Notes under the pieces: generated by a model
The model's input: only the letters and a program-made list of their open reading frames with translations
What the model was told of the DNA's origin: nothing
The model's database searches: none
Assembly: GCA_024278435.1 (NCBI GenBank)
Contig: JAJRTD010000018.1
Location: 1-9,451, forward strand
Direction: 5' to 3'
Source: Gammaproteobacteria bacterium
GTDB lineage: Bacteria; Pseudomonadota; Gammaproteobacteria; SZUA-229
Length of the DNA: 9,451 bases
Part shown: positions 1 through 6,721 of the stretch, piece after piece
How the letters are laid out: every line of letters starts with the position of its first letter
Numbering within the stretch: the stretch's first letter is position 1
Translations under genes and position numbers: made by a program

Positions 1-91
1 ACCCAGGATCCTTCGGCAATTGCTCCATGCATTGCCCTACTACCGTACATCCTGCACATATCGACTTCACTGCGTTACGCTCAGGATGACA
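1..91. repeat. Probable dispersed intergenic repeat, apparently composite
   Basis: The two ends (AGGATCCTTCG at 5-15; GACTTCACTG...CGCTCAGGATGACA at 63-91) together resemble a short repeat that I recall scattered between genes in many bacterial genomes, of the type GATCCTTCG...CGCTCAGGATGACA. Here the halves are separated by about 48 bp (16-63). That middle part contains a hairpin (GGCAAT 15-20 with ATTGCC 31-36, extended by GC/GC across a one-base bulge, loop 24-28). A 7-bp inverted repeat, CATCCTG 48-54 and CAGGATG 82-88, joins the middle to the right end. No ORF lies in it. Only one copy is in the window, so the repeat status rests on resemblance, not on a second copy seen here. The copy may continue beyond base 1. 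Confidence 0.4.
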
Positions 92-210
92 AAATAGTTA
101 AACAGCGTATTTCATGTCTTATACAGGAATATACAGCAGAAAGTCATATGGAATGCAGTTTCAAGTCAAAGCAATAATAGTTAACGGGACAGCAGTGATA
201 AAATACAAAT

Positions 211-237
211 AAAAAAGGCCAGCATATAGCTGACCTT
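211..237 (-). terminator. Intrinsic terminator of tRNA-Lys
   Basis: On the minus strand a 9-bp stem, AAGGTCAGC (237-229) with GCTGGCCTT (223-215), contains one T·G wobble and closes a 5-nt loop TATAT. It is followed at once by TTTT (214-211) and a further T-rich stretch. It starts 8 nt after the encoded CCA of the tRNA, which is the usual place for a Rho-independent terminator ending a tRNA transcript. It may also end any readthrough from the tol-que genes. Confidence 0.85.
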
Positions 238-245
238 CTGTAATA

Positions 246-321
246 TGGTGGGCCGTGAGCGACTTGAACGCTCGACCATCGGATTAAAAGTCCGGTGCTC
301 TACCAACTGAGCTAACGGCCC
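246..321 (-). tRNA. tRNA-Lys (anticodon UUU)
   Basis: The minus strand folds as a full cloverleaf: acceptor GGGCCGT (321-315) with ACGGCCC (256-250), D arm GCTC/GAGC with AGTTGGTA loop, anticodon loop CTTTTAA with UUU at 288-286, and T arm GAGCG/CGCTC around TTCAAGT. The discriminator is A (249), and CCA is encoded (248-246). UUU with A73 and G1-C72 is normal for bacterial tRNA-Lys decoding AAA/AAG. The anticodon stem has four Watson-Crick pairs, but position 27 (C, 295) faces 43 (A, 279); the E. coli gene has a G·U pair there. The gene has its own promoter and terminator and lies 97 nt downstream of queC. Confidence 0.97.
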
Positions 322-336
322 ATATTCTTTGCTGTA

Positions 337-361
337 TTGAAATTCTCTCCCTGAAATTCAA
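337..361 (-). other. Imperfect hairpin in the tRNA-Lys 5' leader
   Basis: On the minus strand TTGAATTTC (361-353) can pair with GAATTTCAA (345-337), 8 of 9 positions with one central T·T mismatch, around the loop AGGGAGA. It lies between the inferred transcription start and the mature tRNA 5' end. It has no T-tract, so it is not a terminator for queC. It could be a processing determinant of the precursor, or chance in an A/T-rich leader. Confidence 0.3.
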
Positions 362-379
362 TTTAATATGAAGGCGCGA

Positions 380-408
380 ATCATACATGGACTGGCGCAG
401 AAAAACAA
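380..408 (-). promoter_or_regulatory. Sigma-70-type promoter of tRNA-Lys with GC-rich discriminator
   Basis: On the minus strand a -35-like TTGTTT (408-403) and a -10 TATGAT (385-380) are separated by exactly 17 nt. The -10 is followed by T and then CGCGCC (378-373), the GC-rich discriminator typical of stable-RNA promoters under stringent (ppGpp/DksA) control. The expected start is near 373, giving a leader of about 50 nt before the tRNA. The promoter sits wholly in the gap between the queC stop and the tRNA, which supports separate transcription of the tRNA. Confidence 0.75.
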
Positions 409-418
409 TCGCTAAACG

Positions 419-1102
419 CTAAAAATAACGCGTTGGATCACTGACACCGGCGTCTTCAAAGCCTTTTTTACGCAAACGGCAGGAATCACAACGGCCGCAG
501 GCCTCACCCTGTGGATTTGCCTGGTAACAGGACACGGTCAGCGAATAATCCACGCCGGAACTGATACCAAGCTGTATGATTTGTGCTTTAGTTTTATCGA
601 TCAGCGGGGTGTGAATCCGCAGATAATGACCTTCCACGCCTGCCCTGGTCGCCAGGTTCGCCATGGTTTCAAAGGCCCGTATAAAGTCAGGCCGACAGTC
701 TGGGTAACCGGAGTAATCCACGGCGTTAACCCCGATAAAGATATCCTGTGCCGCCATCACCTCGGCCAGCGCCAGCGCATGGGCCAGAAACAGGGTATTC
801 CTCGCCGGCACGTAGGTTACCGGGATGCCTTCCGCCAGCTGCTGCGGCACCGCGATATTCCTGTCGGTCAGTGCCGAACCGGCCATTACGCCCCGGTCGA
901 TCTGCACCACCTGGTGGCTTGCGCCATGATGCTGTGCCAGCTGCTGCGCGGCCTTGATCTCTGACAGGCTGCGCTGCGCGTAATCAAAACTCACCGCGTG
1001 GCAGTCAAAGTCCCGGCTGGCCAGGGCCAGCACCGTGGCAGAGTCCAGCCCGCCGGAGAGCAGAACAATGGCTTTGGGTTTTACTGCTTCAGTCATACTC
1101 AT
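419..1102 (-). CDS. queC: QueC, 7-cyano-7-deazaguanine (preQ0) synthase
   Basis: This 227-residue protein matches the usual QueC length (E. coli about 231). QueC converts 7-carboxy-7-deazaguanine to preQ0 with ammonia and ATP, late in the de novo queuosine pathway, in the cytoplasm. The PP-loop ATP-binding motif SGGLDSAT is at residues 16-23. The Zn-binding set near the C terminus is complete (C192, C202, C205, C208), and the family segment [12 protein letters not shown] is present. ATG at 1102 starts 6 nt after the queE stop; a second ATG at 1096 is equally possible, as neither has a strong Shine-Dalgarno sequence. The spacing suggests translational coupling with queE. The gene is intact, but its substrate comes from QueE, whose gene just upstream carries an in-frame amber codon. 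It ends in TAG. Confidence 0.96.
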   Translation of the reverse strand: MSMTEAVKPKAIVLLSGGLDSATVLALASRDFDCHAVSFDYAQRSLSEIKAAQQLAQHHGASHQVVQIDRGVMAGSALTDRNIAVPQQLAEGIPVTYVPARNTLFLAHALALAEVMAAQDIFIGVNAVDYSGYPDCRPDFIRAFETMANLATRAGVEGHYLRIHTPLIDKTKAQIIQLGISSGVDYSLTVSCYQANPQGEACGRCDSCRLRKKGFEDAGVSDPTRYF

Positions 1103-1108
1103 CTCAGT

Positions 1109-1774
1109 CTAGACACCGGTTTTATCGCCCCAGAGGTACTTATGCAGCTGGATCTGCAGGCGCACATTCAACCGGTCCTGCAGGATCCAGCCGGCGAGAT
1201 CGCTTGCCTGCAGCTGCCCCTGGCAGGCGGAGAACAGAATTTCCGCCTTGTTTTCCAGCTGGTGCAGCTGCACCAGCTGTTTGCTCCACAGGTAATCAGC
1301 CCGATCACAGATGACAAACTTGAGCTGGTCGGCTGGATTCAAAAGCGTAAAGTTATCAAAGCGGTTTTTCTCCACTTCTGCGGAGGCAGGGGTTTTCACA
1401 TCAAGCACTTTTGTCACACGCGGATCCACATCAGCCACCGTAATGGCGCCACTGGTTTCCAGGGAAACATCGTAATCCAGGTCACATAAGCGCTTTAGCA
1501 GGTCAATACAGTTCTTCTGCGCCAGTGGCTCACCGCCGGTGACGGTAACATGCGGGGTATTATATTTTTCGATTACACTGACGATGGTTTCAATATCCAT
1601 CCACTCGCCGCCGCTAAAGGCATAGGCCGTATCACAGTAGCTACAGCGTAACGGACAGCCGGTCAGGCGTACAAAGACCGTGGGCAGCCCTGTATTTCGC
1701 GCTTCACCCTGTAACTAATAGAATATCTCGGTTATTTTCAGGCGTGTTTTTTTATCCAGCGATTGATCGCTCAT
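1109..1774 (-). pseudogene. queE: QueE, 7-carboxy-7-deazaguanine synthase, interrupted by an in-frame amber codon
   Basis: QueE is a radical-SAM enzyme turning 6-carboxytetrahydropterin into 7-carboxy-7-deazaguanine, the substrate of QueC. The frame read from ATG 1774 has 222 codons including the stop (E. coli QueE 223 aa). It begins MSDQSLDKK..ITEIFY, then TAG at 1717-1715 (codon 20), then LQGEARNTGLPTVFVR and the 4Fe-4S motif C40-PLR-C44-SY-C47, followed by TGGEP (79-83). Family members have Ser (sometimes Thr) where the TAG lies. Nothing else is disrupted: the frame runs to its natural TAG, 6 nt before queC. After the amber codon the first ATG (1600) lies beyond the cysteine cluster, and I see no GTG or TTG start before it, so a restart would give an enzyme without its cluster. 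An alternative start is ATG 1786. Family identity is certain; the broken status depends on the base at 1716 being correct. Confidence 0.85.
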
Positions 1775-1804
1775 CGGATCTTTCATCAAAATCAGGAAAC
1801 GTGG

Positions 1805-2587
1805 TTAATGTCCTTCACGCTTCATGCGCTGCAGGCGCTCATTGGCCTTTTTAGCCACGGTTGAATCCGGATACAGGGTAATGACCTGCTGCAGGGCTTC
1901 CCGTGCCGCCGACCAGTTCTTTAATTCAAAATACACATAACCGATTTTCAGGCGGGCGCCGGCATTTTTAGAACTCTGCGGATACTGTGCAATCAGCTGC
2001 TGGAAGGCACTGAGCGCTTTCTTGTAATCCCGTGACACGTAATTGGCTTCACCCAGCCAGTATTGCGCGTTGTCGGCATACTTGCTATTCGGATAATTCG
2101 CCTTGAAGTGCTCAAACGCCGCAATCGACTGTTCATACTGACCTTCTTTTAACAGCGCAAAAGCCCGGGAATAAGCCTCCTGACCATCGGCATCACCGGC
2201 TGCCACCACGACCGGCACGGCACTTTTGGATGCCCCGCTGTTTGGCGGCGGTACCGGGGCGGATATTTTCGCACTGCTGCGGCTACCGGCTTCGACATTA
2301 TTGATGCGCCGATCCATATCAAGGTATAGATTGCGTTGCCGCTGCTTCATGCTCTCAAGCTCGTAATCCTGCTGTTCCAGCTGTTCACGTAAAGCCGCGA
2401 TTTCTTCGCGTAAAGACTGAATGGTCTGTGTCTGCTGACGCAGCACATCCGAGTTCATCATGCGCTCCAGGCGCTCGATGCGCTGCTTCTCGCTCAGACT
2501 GGCAAGTGCACCGTCTTCTGCCAGTACACTGCCACTGAACAGCAGGACGCAAAGCGCAAGGTTGTATTTTATTGTTGTGTGTTTCAT
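1805..2587 (-). CDS. cpoB: CpoB (YbgF), periplasmic TolA-associated coordinator of cell-wall synthesis and outer-membrane constriction
   Basis: This 260-residue protein (E. coli about 263) has the family architecture: a Sec signal peptide with probable cleavage after A23 (SVLA|ED), a coiled coil at about 33-98 (in E. coli the trimerisation region), a Pro/Ser/Ala-rich linker (about 101-130), and three TPR units at about 137-168, 174-205 and 211-243. In E. coli CpoB binds TolA and PBP1B-LpoB, linking septal peptidoglycan synthesis to Tol-driven outer-membrane invagination. The start ATG is preceded by GAGA a few nt upstream and gives a clean signal peptide. It follows pal by 57 nt. It ends in TAA, and queE continues in the same reading frame 30 nt further on. 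Confidence 0.94.
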   Translation of the reverse strand: MKHTTIKYNLALCVLLFSGSVLAEDGALASLSEKQRIERLERMMNSDVLRQQTQTIQSLREEIAALREQLEQQDYELESMKQRQRNLYLDMDRRINNVEAGSRSSAKISAPVPPPNSGASKSAVPVVVAAGDADGQEAYSRAFALLKEGQYEQSIAAFEHFKANYPNSKYADNAQYWLGEANYVSRDYKKALSAFQQLIAQYPQSSKNAGARLKIGYVYFELKNWSAAREALQQVITLYPDSTVAKKANERLQRMKREGH

Positions 2588-2644
2588 ATTCTCAAAGCCT
2601 GGTTATCTGTGTTAATCATATCGTATTCATGCAGGCAGAACGGC

Positions 2645-3199
2645 TTACTGGTAGATAATCTCTACACGGCGGTTCAAACTCATTGATTCTTCATCATGAC
2701 CGAAAGCGATCGGTTTTTCTTCACCATAACTGATAATGCTGATCTGATCTTCGCCCGCACCTTCGTATAACATCATTTGCTTGACAGACTGCGCACGCTG
2801 CTCGGCCAGGGCAATATTATATTCACGCGTGCCCCGCTCGTCGGCATGGCCTTCCAGGCGAACACTGGCAGAAGGATTAAAAGACAGGTACTTGCCGTGA
2901 TGCTTGACCAGTTCAATGTAATCATCACCGACGGCATTGCTGTCGAAAGCAAAATAAATTATTTTTTCCGAAAGCACGTTATTGGGATCGTTGATGGCGT
3001 TTTTCTCATAGGAAACCAGCTTGCCGCCTTCCAGCGCAGACCCGTCGATACCGCTGCCATCGTTGATGCCACTGGCAGTGGCGCCACCGTTGGCATTTTC
3101 AGCATTATTGTCCGCTGTCGCATCGGCGTCAGGCTTGATTCTTTCACCACAGGCCGCTATGGAAAGCGCCAGTACGACTATAAAAAGTATTTTTTTCAT
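2645..3199 (-). CDS. pal: Pal, peptidoglycan-associated outer-membrane lipoprotein
   Basis: This 184-residue lipoprotein has a short signal peptide ending in lipobox IAAC, with Cys17 as the lipidated residue; +2 is Gly, not Asp, which fits outer-membrane sorting by Lol. A flexible Asp/Asn/Gly-rich tether (about 20-75) leads to the OmpA-like peptidoglycan-binding domain (about 79-184). In it, D120 (GHADERG) and R135 (LAEQRA) have the spacing of the pair that holds meso-diaminopimelate in OmpA-family proteins, and NRRVEI follows near the C terminus. Pal tethers the outer membrane to peptidoglycan and is released or relocated through TolB by the TolQRA motor. A good Shine-Dalgarno, GAGG (3211-3208), lies 8 nt before the ATG. 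It follows tolB by 56 nt. Confidence 0.97.
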   Translation of the reverse strand: MKKILFIVVLALSIAACGERIKPDADATADNNAENANGGATASGINDGSGIDGSALEGGKLVSYEKNAINDPNNVLSEKIIYFAFDSNAVGDDYIELVKHHGKYLSFNPSASVRLEGHADERGTREYNIALAEQRAQSVKQMMLYEGAGEDQISIISYGEEKPIAFGHDEESMSLNRRVEIIYQ

Positions 3200-3255
3200 G
3201 ACTAAAACCTCGTTGTTAAATTAGTGCACATTCACTGCGTATGCCGGCAGCCGTC

Positions 3256-4551
3256 CTAATATCTCTTCGCCGCCCAGGAAGGCTCACGCACTTCACCTTC
3301 GGTAAATGCCAGGCGCTGCTTCTGCCGGCCATCAACAGAAACTGCAGCCAGTACCGCCTGGCGTTTTTCCTGCGAAGCAAACAGTATCATACTGTTATTG
3401 GGTGCAAATTCCGGTGACTCATCCAGCGGGCCATCGGTTAAAATTCTTGACGACTTTGTCGCCAGCGTCATAACGGCTATACGGTAAATATTACCTTCGC
3501 CATGAACATAAGCAACCAGCTTACCATCAGCAGAAACACTGGCACTGGCATTATACCCGCCTTCATAGGTTAAACGCTCGGGTTTGGCACTCGCTGACAG
3601 CGCCTGTTTATACAACTGGGGCTTACCGCTGCGACTGGAAGTGTAGATAATTGACCGGCCATCCGGCATCCACACCGCCTCGGTATCAATCGACCAGTGT
3701 TTTGTCAGCCGTTGCAGTTTATTACTGGCCAGGTGCAGAATATAGATATCCGGGTTGCCGTCTTTCGACAGGGTTATCGCCAGTTTTTTACCATCCGGTG
3801 ACCACGCCGGTGAACCGTTTAAACCGGGATATTTTGAACGGCTTTTCCTGACCCCGGTACGGATATTATGGGTGAAGATTTCAGCATGGCCGCTTTCAAA
3901 AGACACGTAAGCCAGCTGTGAGCCATCCGGCGACCATGCCGGCGACATGATCGGCTGGTCTGAAGTCAGCAGGGTTTGCGGGTTATAACCATCGGTATCA
4001 GAAACCTGTAAACGAAAAGTGCTGGCTTTTTTATCACGCTTGACCGTGACATAGGCAATACGGGTATTGAATGCGCCGGGCAGGTCGGTTATATAGCTAA
4101 AGATATAATCGCTGATCTGGTGCGCGGTATTACGCAGGGTCTTTTTAGTGGCTTTAAAGCTGTAACCCAGCACCTGTTTTGCTTTTAATATATCAATCAG
4201 CCGGAACTCTACCTGGTAACGGCCATCGGCCTGCAGGGTGACGCTGCCGATCACGATATGATCCATACCGGCAATACGCCAGGTCTTGTAATGCACATCG
4301 GCCAGTGTCTGCGGTCGGGCAATCAGGTCTTTCTCCGCCACCGGGGAAAATTTTCCACTGCGCGCCAGGTCAGACATGATAATGGCGGAAACATCGCCAT
4401 TAACCACCTTCGGTCCGCCCTTCCACTGAAACGGAATGACCGCGATCGGCAATGCGCCTTCAAAGCCTTCGGTAATATCAATTTTTAAAACGGCCTGTGC
4501 CGGCAGGGCAAAACCCAGGAAGAACAGGACAATAATGAATTTTTTTAACAT
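3256..4551 (-). CDS. tolB: TolB, periplasmic beta-propeller of the Tol-Pal system
   Basis: This 431-residue protein (E. coli 430) has a Sec signal peptide with probable cleavage after A20 (LPAQA|VLKID). The mature N terminus is the stretch that contacts TolA in E. coli. An alpha/beta domain (about 21-160), with family segment PIAVIPFQW (35-43), precedes a six-bladed propeller of repeated W-x-PDG-type blades: WSPDG 206-210 and 250-254, WMPDG 294-298, SADG 340-343, and a degenerate FAPNN near 382. TolB binds Pal through the propeller and passes it between TolA-bound and peptidoglycan-bound states. It starts 71 nt after tolA, the widest gap in the tol set. The Shine-Dalgarno is weak (GAGA well upstream in an A/T-rich stretch). 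It ends in TAG. Confidence 0.97.
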   Translation of the reverse strand: MLKKFIIVLFFLGFALPAQAVLKIDITEGFEGALPIAVIPFQWKGGPKVVNGDVSAIIMSDLARSGKFSPVAEKDLIARPQTLADVHYKTWRIAGMDHIVIGSVTLQADGRYQVEFRLIDILKAKQVLGYSFKATKKTLRNTAHQISDYIFSYITDLPGAFNTRIAYVTVKRDKKASTFRLQVSDTDGYNPQTLLTSDQPIMSPAWSPDGSQLAYVSFESGHAEIFTHNIRTGVRKSRSKYPGLNGSPAWSPDGKKLAITLSKDGNPDIYILHLASNKLQRLTKHWSIDTEAVWMPDGRSIIYTSSRSGKPQLYKQALSASAKPERLTYEGGYNASASVSADGKLVAYVHGEGNIYRIAVMTLATKSSRILTDGPLDESPEFAPNNSMILFASQEKRQAVLAAVSVDGRQKQRLAFTEGEVREPSWAAKRY

Positions 4552-4622
4552 AAATATTTATATCTCGGTCTGTATTCTGGTTTCAGTATCTATGGAACAA
4601 AACATGGTGCAATTATTCCGCA

Positions 4623-5549
4623 CTACTTCCTTGGTTTAAAGGTAAAAAGAATTTTCCGCTCAAACACGTCAGGGTTCGGTGGCACCGGCAGTGGTGAGGC
4701 CTTGCGTACCGCCCTCTCCACAGAGCGTTGAAATGCCTTATCACCGGTGCAGGATTGCAGGACGACATCAATCACGTCACCGCTCATAGTCTGGGTCACA
4801 AACACATCACAGCTCTGGCCGACAACATTCGTCGCCGGCCGTAGCCAGTTATCATCAACTCGCTGCTTTATCAGCATAATATATTGCTCACGCAGGGTCT
4901 GCAAACGGGCGGCATACTCGGCCTGGCGTTTGGCTTCCTCCCGGCGCCGCTCCTCTTCCAGCATCTCACGCTCAAACTCGGCTTTTTCTTCCGCCCGGCG
5001 CTTGCGCTCTTCCTCTGCCAGGCGTTTTTTCTCGGCTTCGGCTGCCAGCTTTTTCTGTTTTTCCGCTTCGATACGTTCTCTTTCCTTACGCTTTTTTTCC
5101 GCTGCCAGTTTTTCCTTCTTCAGCTTTTCTTTTTTCAGGCGATCCTGTTCTTTCTTTTTGGCAATAGCCAGCTGCTTTTTCTTTTCCGCTTCTTTTTTAC
5201 GCGCCAGTTCCTGCTTGCGTTTTTTTTCGGCCAGTTTCTTTTCCGCCTTTTTTTTCTTTAGTTCGGCCTGGCGTTTCTTCTCCTGTGCCTTCTTGCGCTC
5301 CAGCTCCTTTTTGCGTTTTTTCTCGGCCAGCAGTTTGTCGGCGGCCTTTTTTTTCTGCTCATCGTATTTTTTGGCATCAACTACAACGGCATCAATAATA
5401 GTGTGTTTTTTTGCCGCCGGCATGGCCGGCTTTTCATCGTCAAACAGGCTGATACTCAACAGCACCACCAGCACAACATGGAAGATAATAACCAGTGCCA
5501 GAACCTTCGGGTTACTTTTAATCTCTGACCATAAACCGGACTTGCTCAT
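4623..5549 (-). CDS. tolA: TolA, inner-membrane-anchored trans-periplasmic protein
   Basis: This 308-residue protein has the three TolA domains: a cytoplasmic N terminus with one membrane helix (about 16-36), a long Lys/Glu/Ala helix (about 60-220, shorter and much more Lys-rich than the Ala-rich E. coli domain), and a C-terminal TonB/TolA-type domain (about 222-308) with DDNWLRP, SGDV and SPLPVPPNPDVF. Cys247 and Cys267 could form a disulfide. TolA carries force from the TolQ-TolR proton motor to TolB-Pal. Shine-Dalgarno AGGA (5559-5556) lies 6 nt before the ATG; the gene follows tolR by 27 nt. Domain II contains three A8 runs in the coding strand. His24 in the membrane helix is kept, but the Ser expected four residues before it is Val20. 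The identity is clear although most of the length is low complexity. Confidence 0.95.
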   Translation of the reverse strand: MSKSGLWSEIKSNPKVLALVIIFHVVLVVLLSISLFDDEKPAMPAAKKHTIIDAVVVDAKKYDEQKKKAADKLLAEKKRKKELERKKAQEKKRQAELKKKKAEKKLAEKKRKQELARKKEAEKKKQLAIAKKKEQDRLKKEKLKKEKLAAEKKRKERERIEAEKQKKLAAEAEKKRLAEEERKRRAEEKAEFEREMLEEERRREEAKRQAEYAARLQTLREQYIMLIKQRVDDNWLRPATNVVGQSCDVFVTQTMSGDVIDVVLQSCTGDKAFQRSVERAVRKASPLPVPPNPDVFERKILFTFKPRK

Positions 5550-5576
5550 TTTTTATCCTGCTGACCCGACAACCGC

Positions 5577-5987
5577 TTAAGGCTGATCAGTCATCAACCC
5601 CACTTTTTCCACACCGGCGGACTGCAGTAAAACCATGGCGGTAGTAACAGAGCCGTAATTCACATCCTTGTCGCCACGAACCAGCACCGGGGTTTGCGGC
5701 TTCTGTTTTAAAATCAGTGCGATACGCCGGACAACCGTTTCATCATTGACCGGTTTTTTCAGATTATCGCCCACGTTCAGATAGTATTCGCCGGTTTTGC
5801 TGACGGTCAGAATAACCGGCTCCTGCTCCTCCGGTGGCAGCGAATTGGCTGCCACTTTGGGCAGCTCGACTTCAACGCCCTGCTGTACGATCGGCGCGGT
5901 AATCATAAAAATAATCAGCAGCACCAGCATAACATCGATGTAAGGCACCACGTTGATTTCAGCCATCGCCCGGCGTTTTTTACTCAT
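5577..5987 (-). CDS. tolR: TolR, proton-channel and peptidoglycan-binding subunit of the Tol motor
   Basis: This 136-residue ExbD/TolR protein has one membrane helix (about 13-33) in the family segment INVVPYIDVMLVLLIIF. D18 corresponds to the essential proton-carrying Asp (D23 in E. coli TolR). The periplasmic domain (about 40-136) includes VLVRGDKDVNYG, typical of the family. TolR forms the motor with TolQ and energises TolA. ATG 5987 is the first possible start: an in-frame TGA lies four codons upstream. The gap to tolQ is 58 nt, larger than the few nt in E. coli, and holds two tiny overlapping ORFs that run into the tolR start. It ends in TAA. Confidence 0.97.
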   Translation of the reverse strand: MSKKRRAMAEINVVPYIDVMLVLLIIFMITAPIVQQGVEVELPKVAANSLPPEEQEPVILTVSKTGEYYLNVGDNLKKPVNDETVVRRIALILKQKPQTPVLVRGDKDVNYGSVTTAMVLLQSAGVEKVGLMTDQP

Positions 5988-6045
5988 GACCCAGGCTCTT
6001 CATGAATAGTCCATGCTGAATAACAAACCGGCAACCCCCTGTTCA

Positions 6046-6720
6046 TTATTTCACTTCATCCGCCGCATTGCTCTGCCGCTGTAAAATAGTGGCGAACTCT
6101 TCGGCAAAGTTCTCATAGGTATTTGACAGGCGATCCACTTTTTCAGCATAGCGGTTATAGGCAATAACCGCCGGGATCGCCGCGAACAAACCCATTGCGG
6201 TAGCAATCAGGGCTTCCGCGATGCCCGGCGCCACCATGGCCAGGCTGGCGTGTTCCACGGCGCCCAGGGCGATAAATGAACGCATGATACCCCATACCGT
6301 GCCGAACAGGCCGATATAGGGACTGATCGAGCCGATGGTTGCCAGCAGGGATAAATGCGAATCCAGGTAGTCTTCTTCACGGGCAACAGCCACTTTCATG
6401 CTGCGCTGCACGCCCGCCAGCATCATGGCAATGTTGGTTTTATTTTTCTGGGTACGGATATATTCGGAGAAACCGGCTTCAAAAATCTTTGCCATACCCC
6501 GGCTTTCACCGGCCTTGCGTTTTACCTGCTGGTAAAGATCGGCCAGGTTAATGCCTGACCAGAAACGGTCTTCAAAGCGTATTGCATCCTGTGCCGCCTG
6601 TTTCAGCGCCTTGTATTTCAGGCCGATAACAACCCAGGAAAGCACGGAAGCGCTGAACAGGATCAACATCACTATCTGCACCAGGAAACTGGCACGGGTG
6701 ACCAGCGAGAACAGGGACAT
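6046..6720 (-). CDS. tolQ: TolQ, inner-membrane motor subunit
   Basis: From ATG 6720 this is a 224-residue MotA/TolQ/ExbB protein (E. coli 230). Three membrane helices lie at about 12-33, 125-147 and 165-190. The family core SISPYIGLFGTVWGIM (131-146) and ALIATAMGL (170-178) supply T141 and T174, which match the pore threonines T145 and T178 of E. coli TolQ. The ATG lies one base after the ybgC stop (TGA-T-ATG), with GGAAG (6731-6727) in the ybgC end as Shine-Dalgarno. An in-frame GTG at 6732 would add four residues (MEAD) but overlaps that ribosome site and has no site of its own, so I prefer the ATG. The one-base junction implies coupled translation with ybgC. Confidence 0.96.
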   Translation of the reverse strand: MSLFSLVTRASFLVQIVMLILFSASVLSWVVIGLKYKALKQAAQDAIRFEDRFWSGINLADLYQQVKRKAGESRGMAKIFEAGFSEYIRTQKNKTNIAMMLAGVQRSMKVAVAREEDYLDSHLSLLATIGSISPYIGLFGTVWGIMRSFIALGAVEHASLAMVAPGIAEALIATAMGLFAAIPAVIAYNRYAEKVDRLSNTYENFAEEFATILQRQSNAADEVK

Positions 6721-6721
6721 A

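Noticed and set aside
93..184. Direct repeat AATAGTTAA at 93-101 and 176-184
   Set aside because: Nine A/T-rich bases without flanking structure or an element between them; probably chance.
581..964. Plus-strand open frame opposite queC
   Set aside because: It lies wholly over the strongly supported queC coding sequence and has no recognisable motif; it is a shadow frame.
998..1489. Plus-strand 163-codon frame across queC/queE
   Set aside because: It overlaps the start of queC and much of queE in antisense, with no family features; a by-product of the real genes.
1109..1600. queE as an intact shorter 163-aa gene starting at ATG 1600
   Set aside because: The frame upstream clearly encodes the rest of QueE, including the radical-SAM cysteines, so this is the tail of an interrupted gene.
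4552..4622. Possible promoter in the tolA-tolB gap (TTGCAC or TTGTTC with A/T-rich segments downstream)
   Set aside because: No -10 element near consensus at proper spacing; matches are at the level expected by chance in A/T-rich sequence.
4747..5580. Long plus-strand open frames opposite tolA (277 and 125 residues, Ser/Phe- or Leu/Phe-rich)
   Set aside because: They are the antisense of the Lys/Glu-rich tolA repeat region; AAA/GAA codons on one strand give TTT/TTC and few stops on the other. No ribosome site or recognisable domain.
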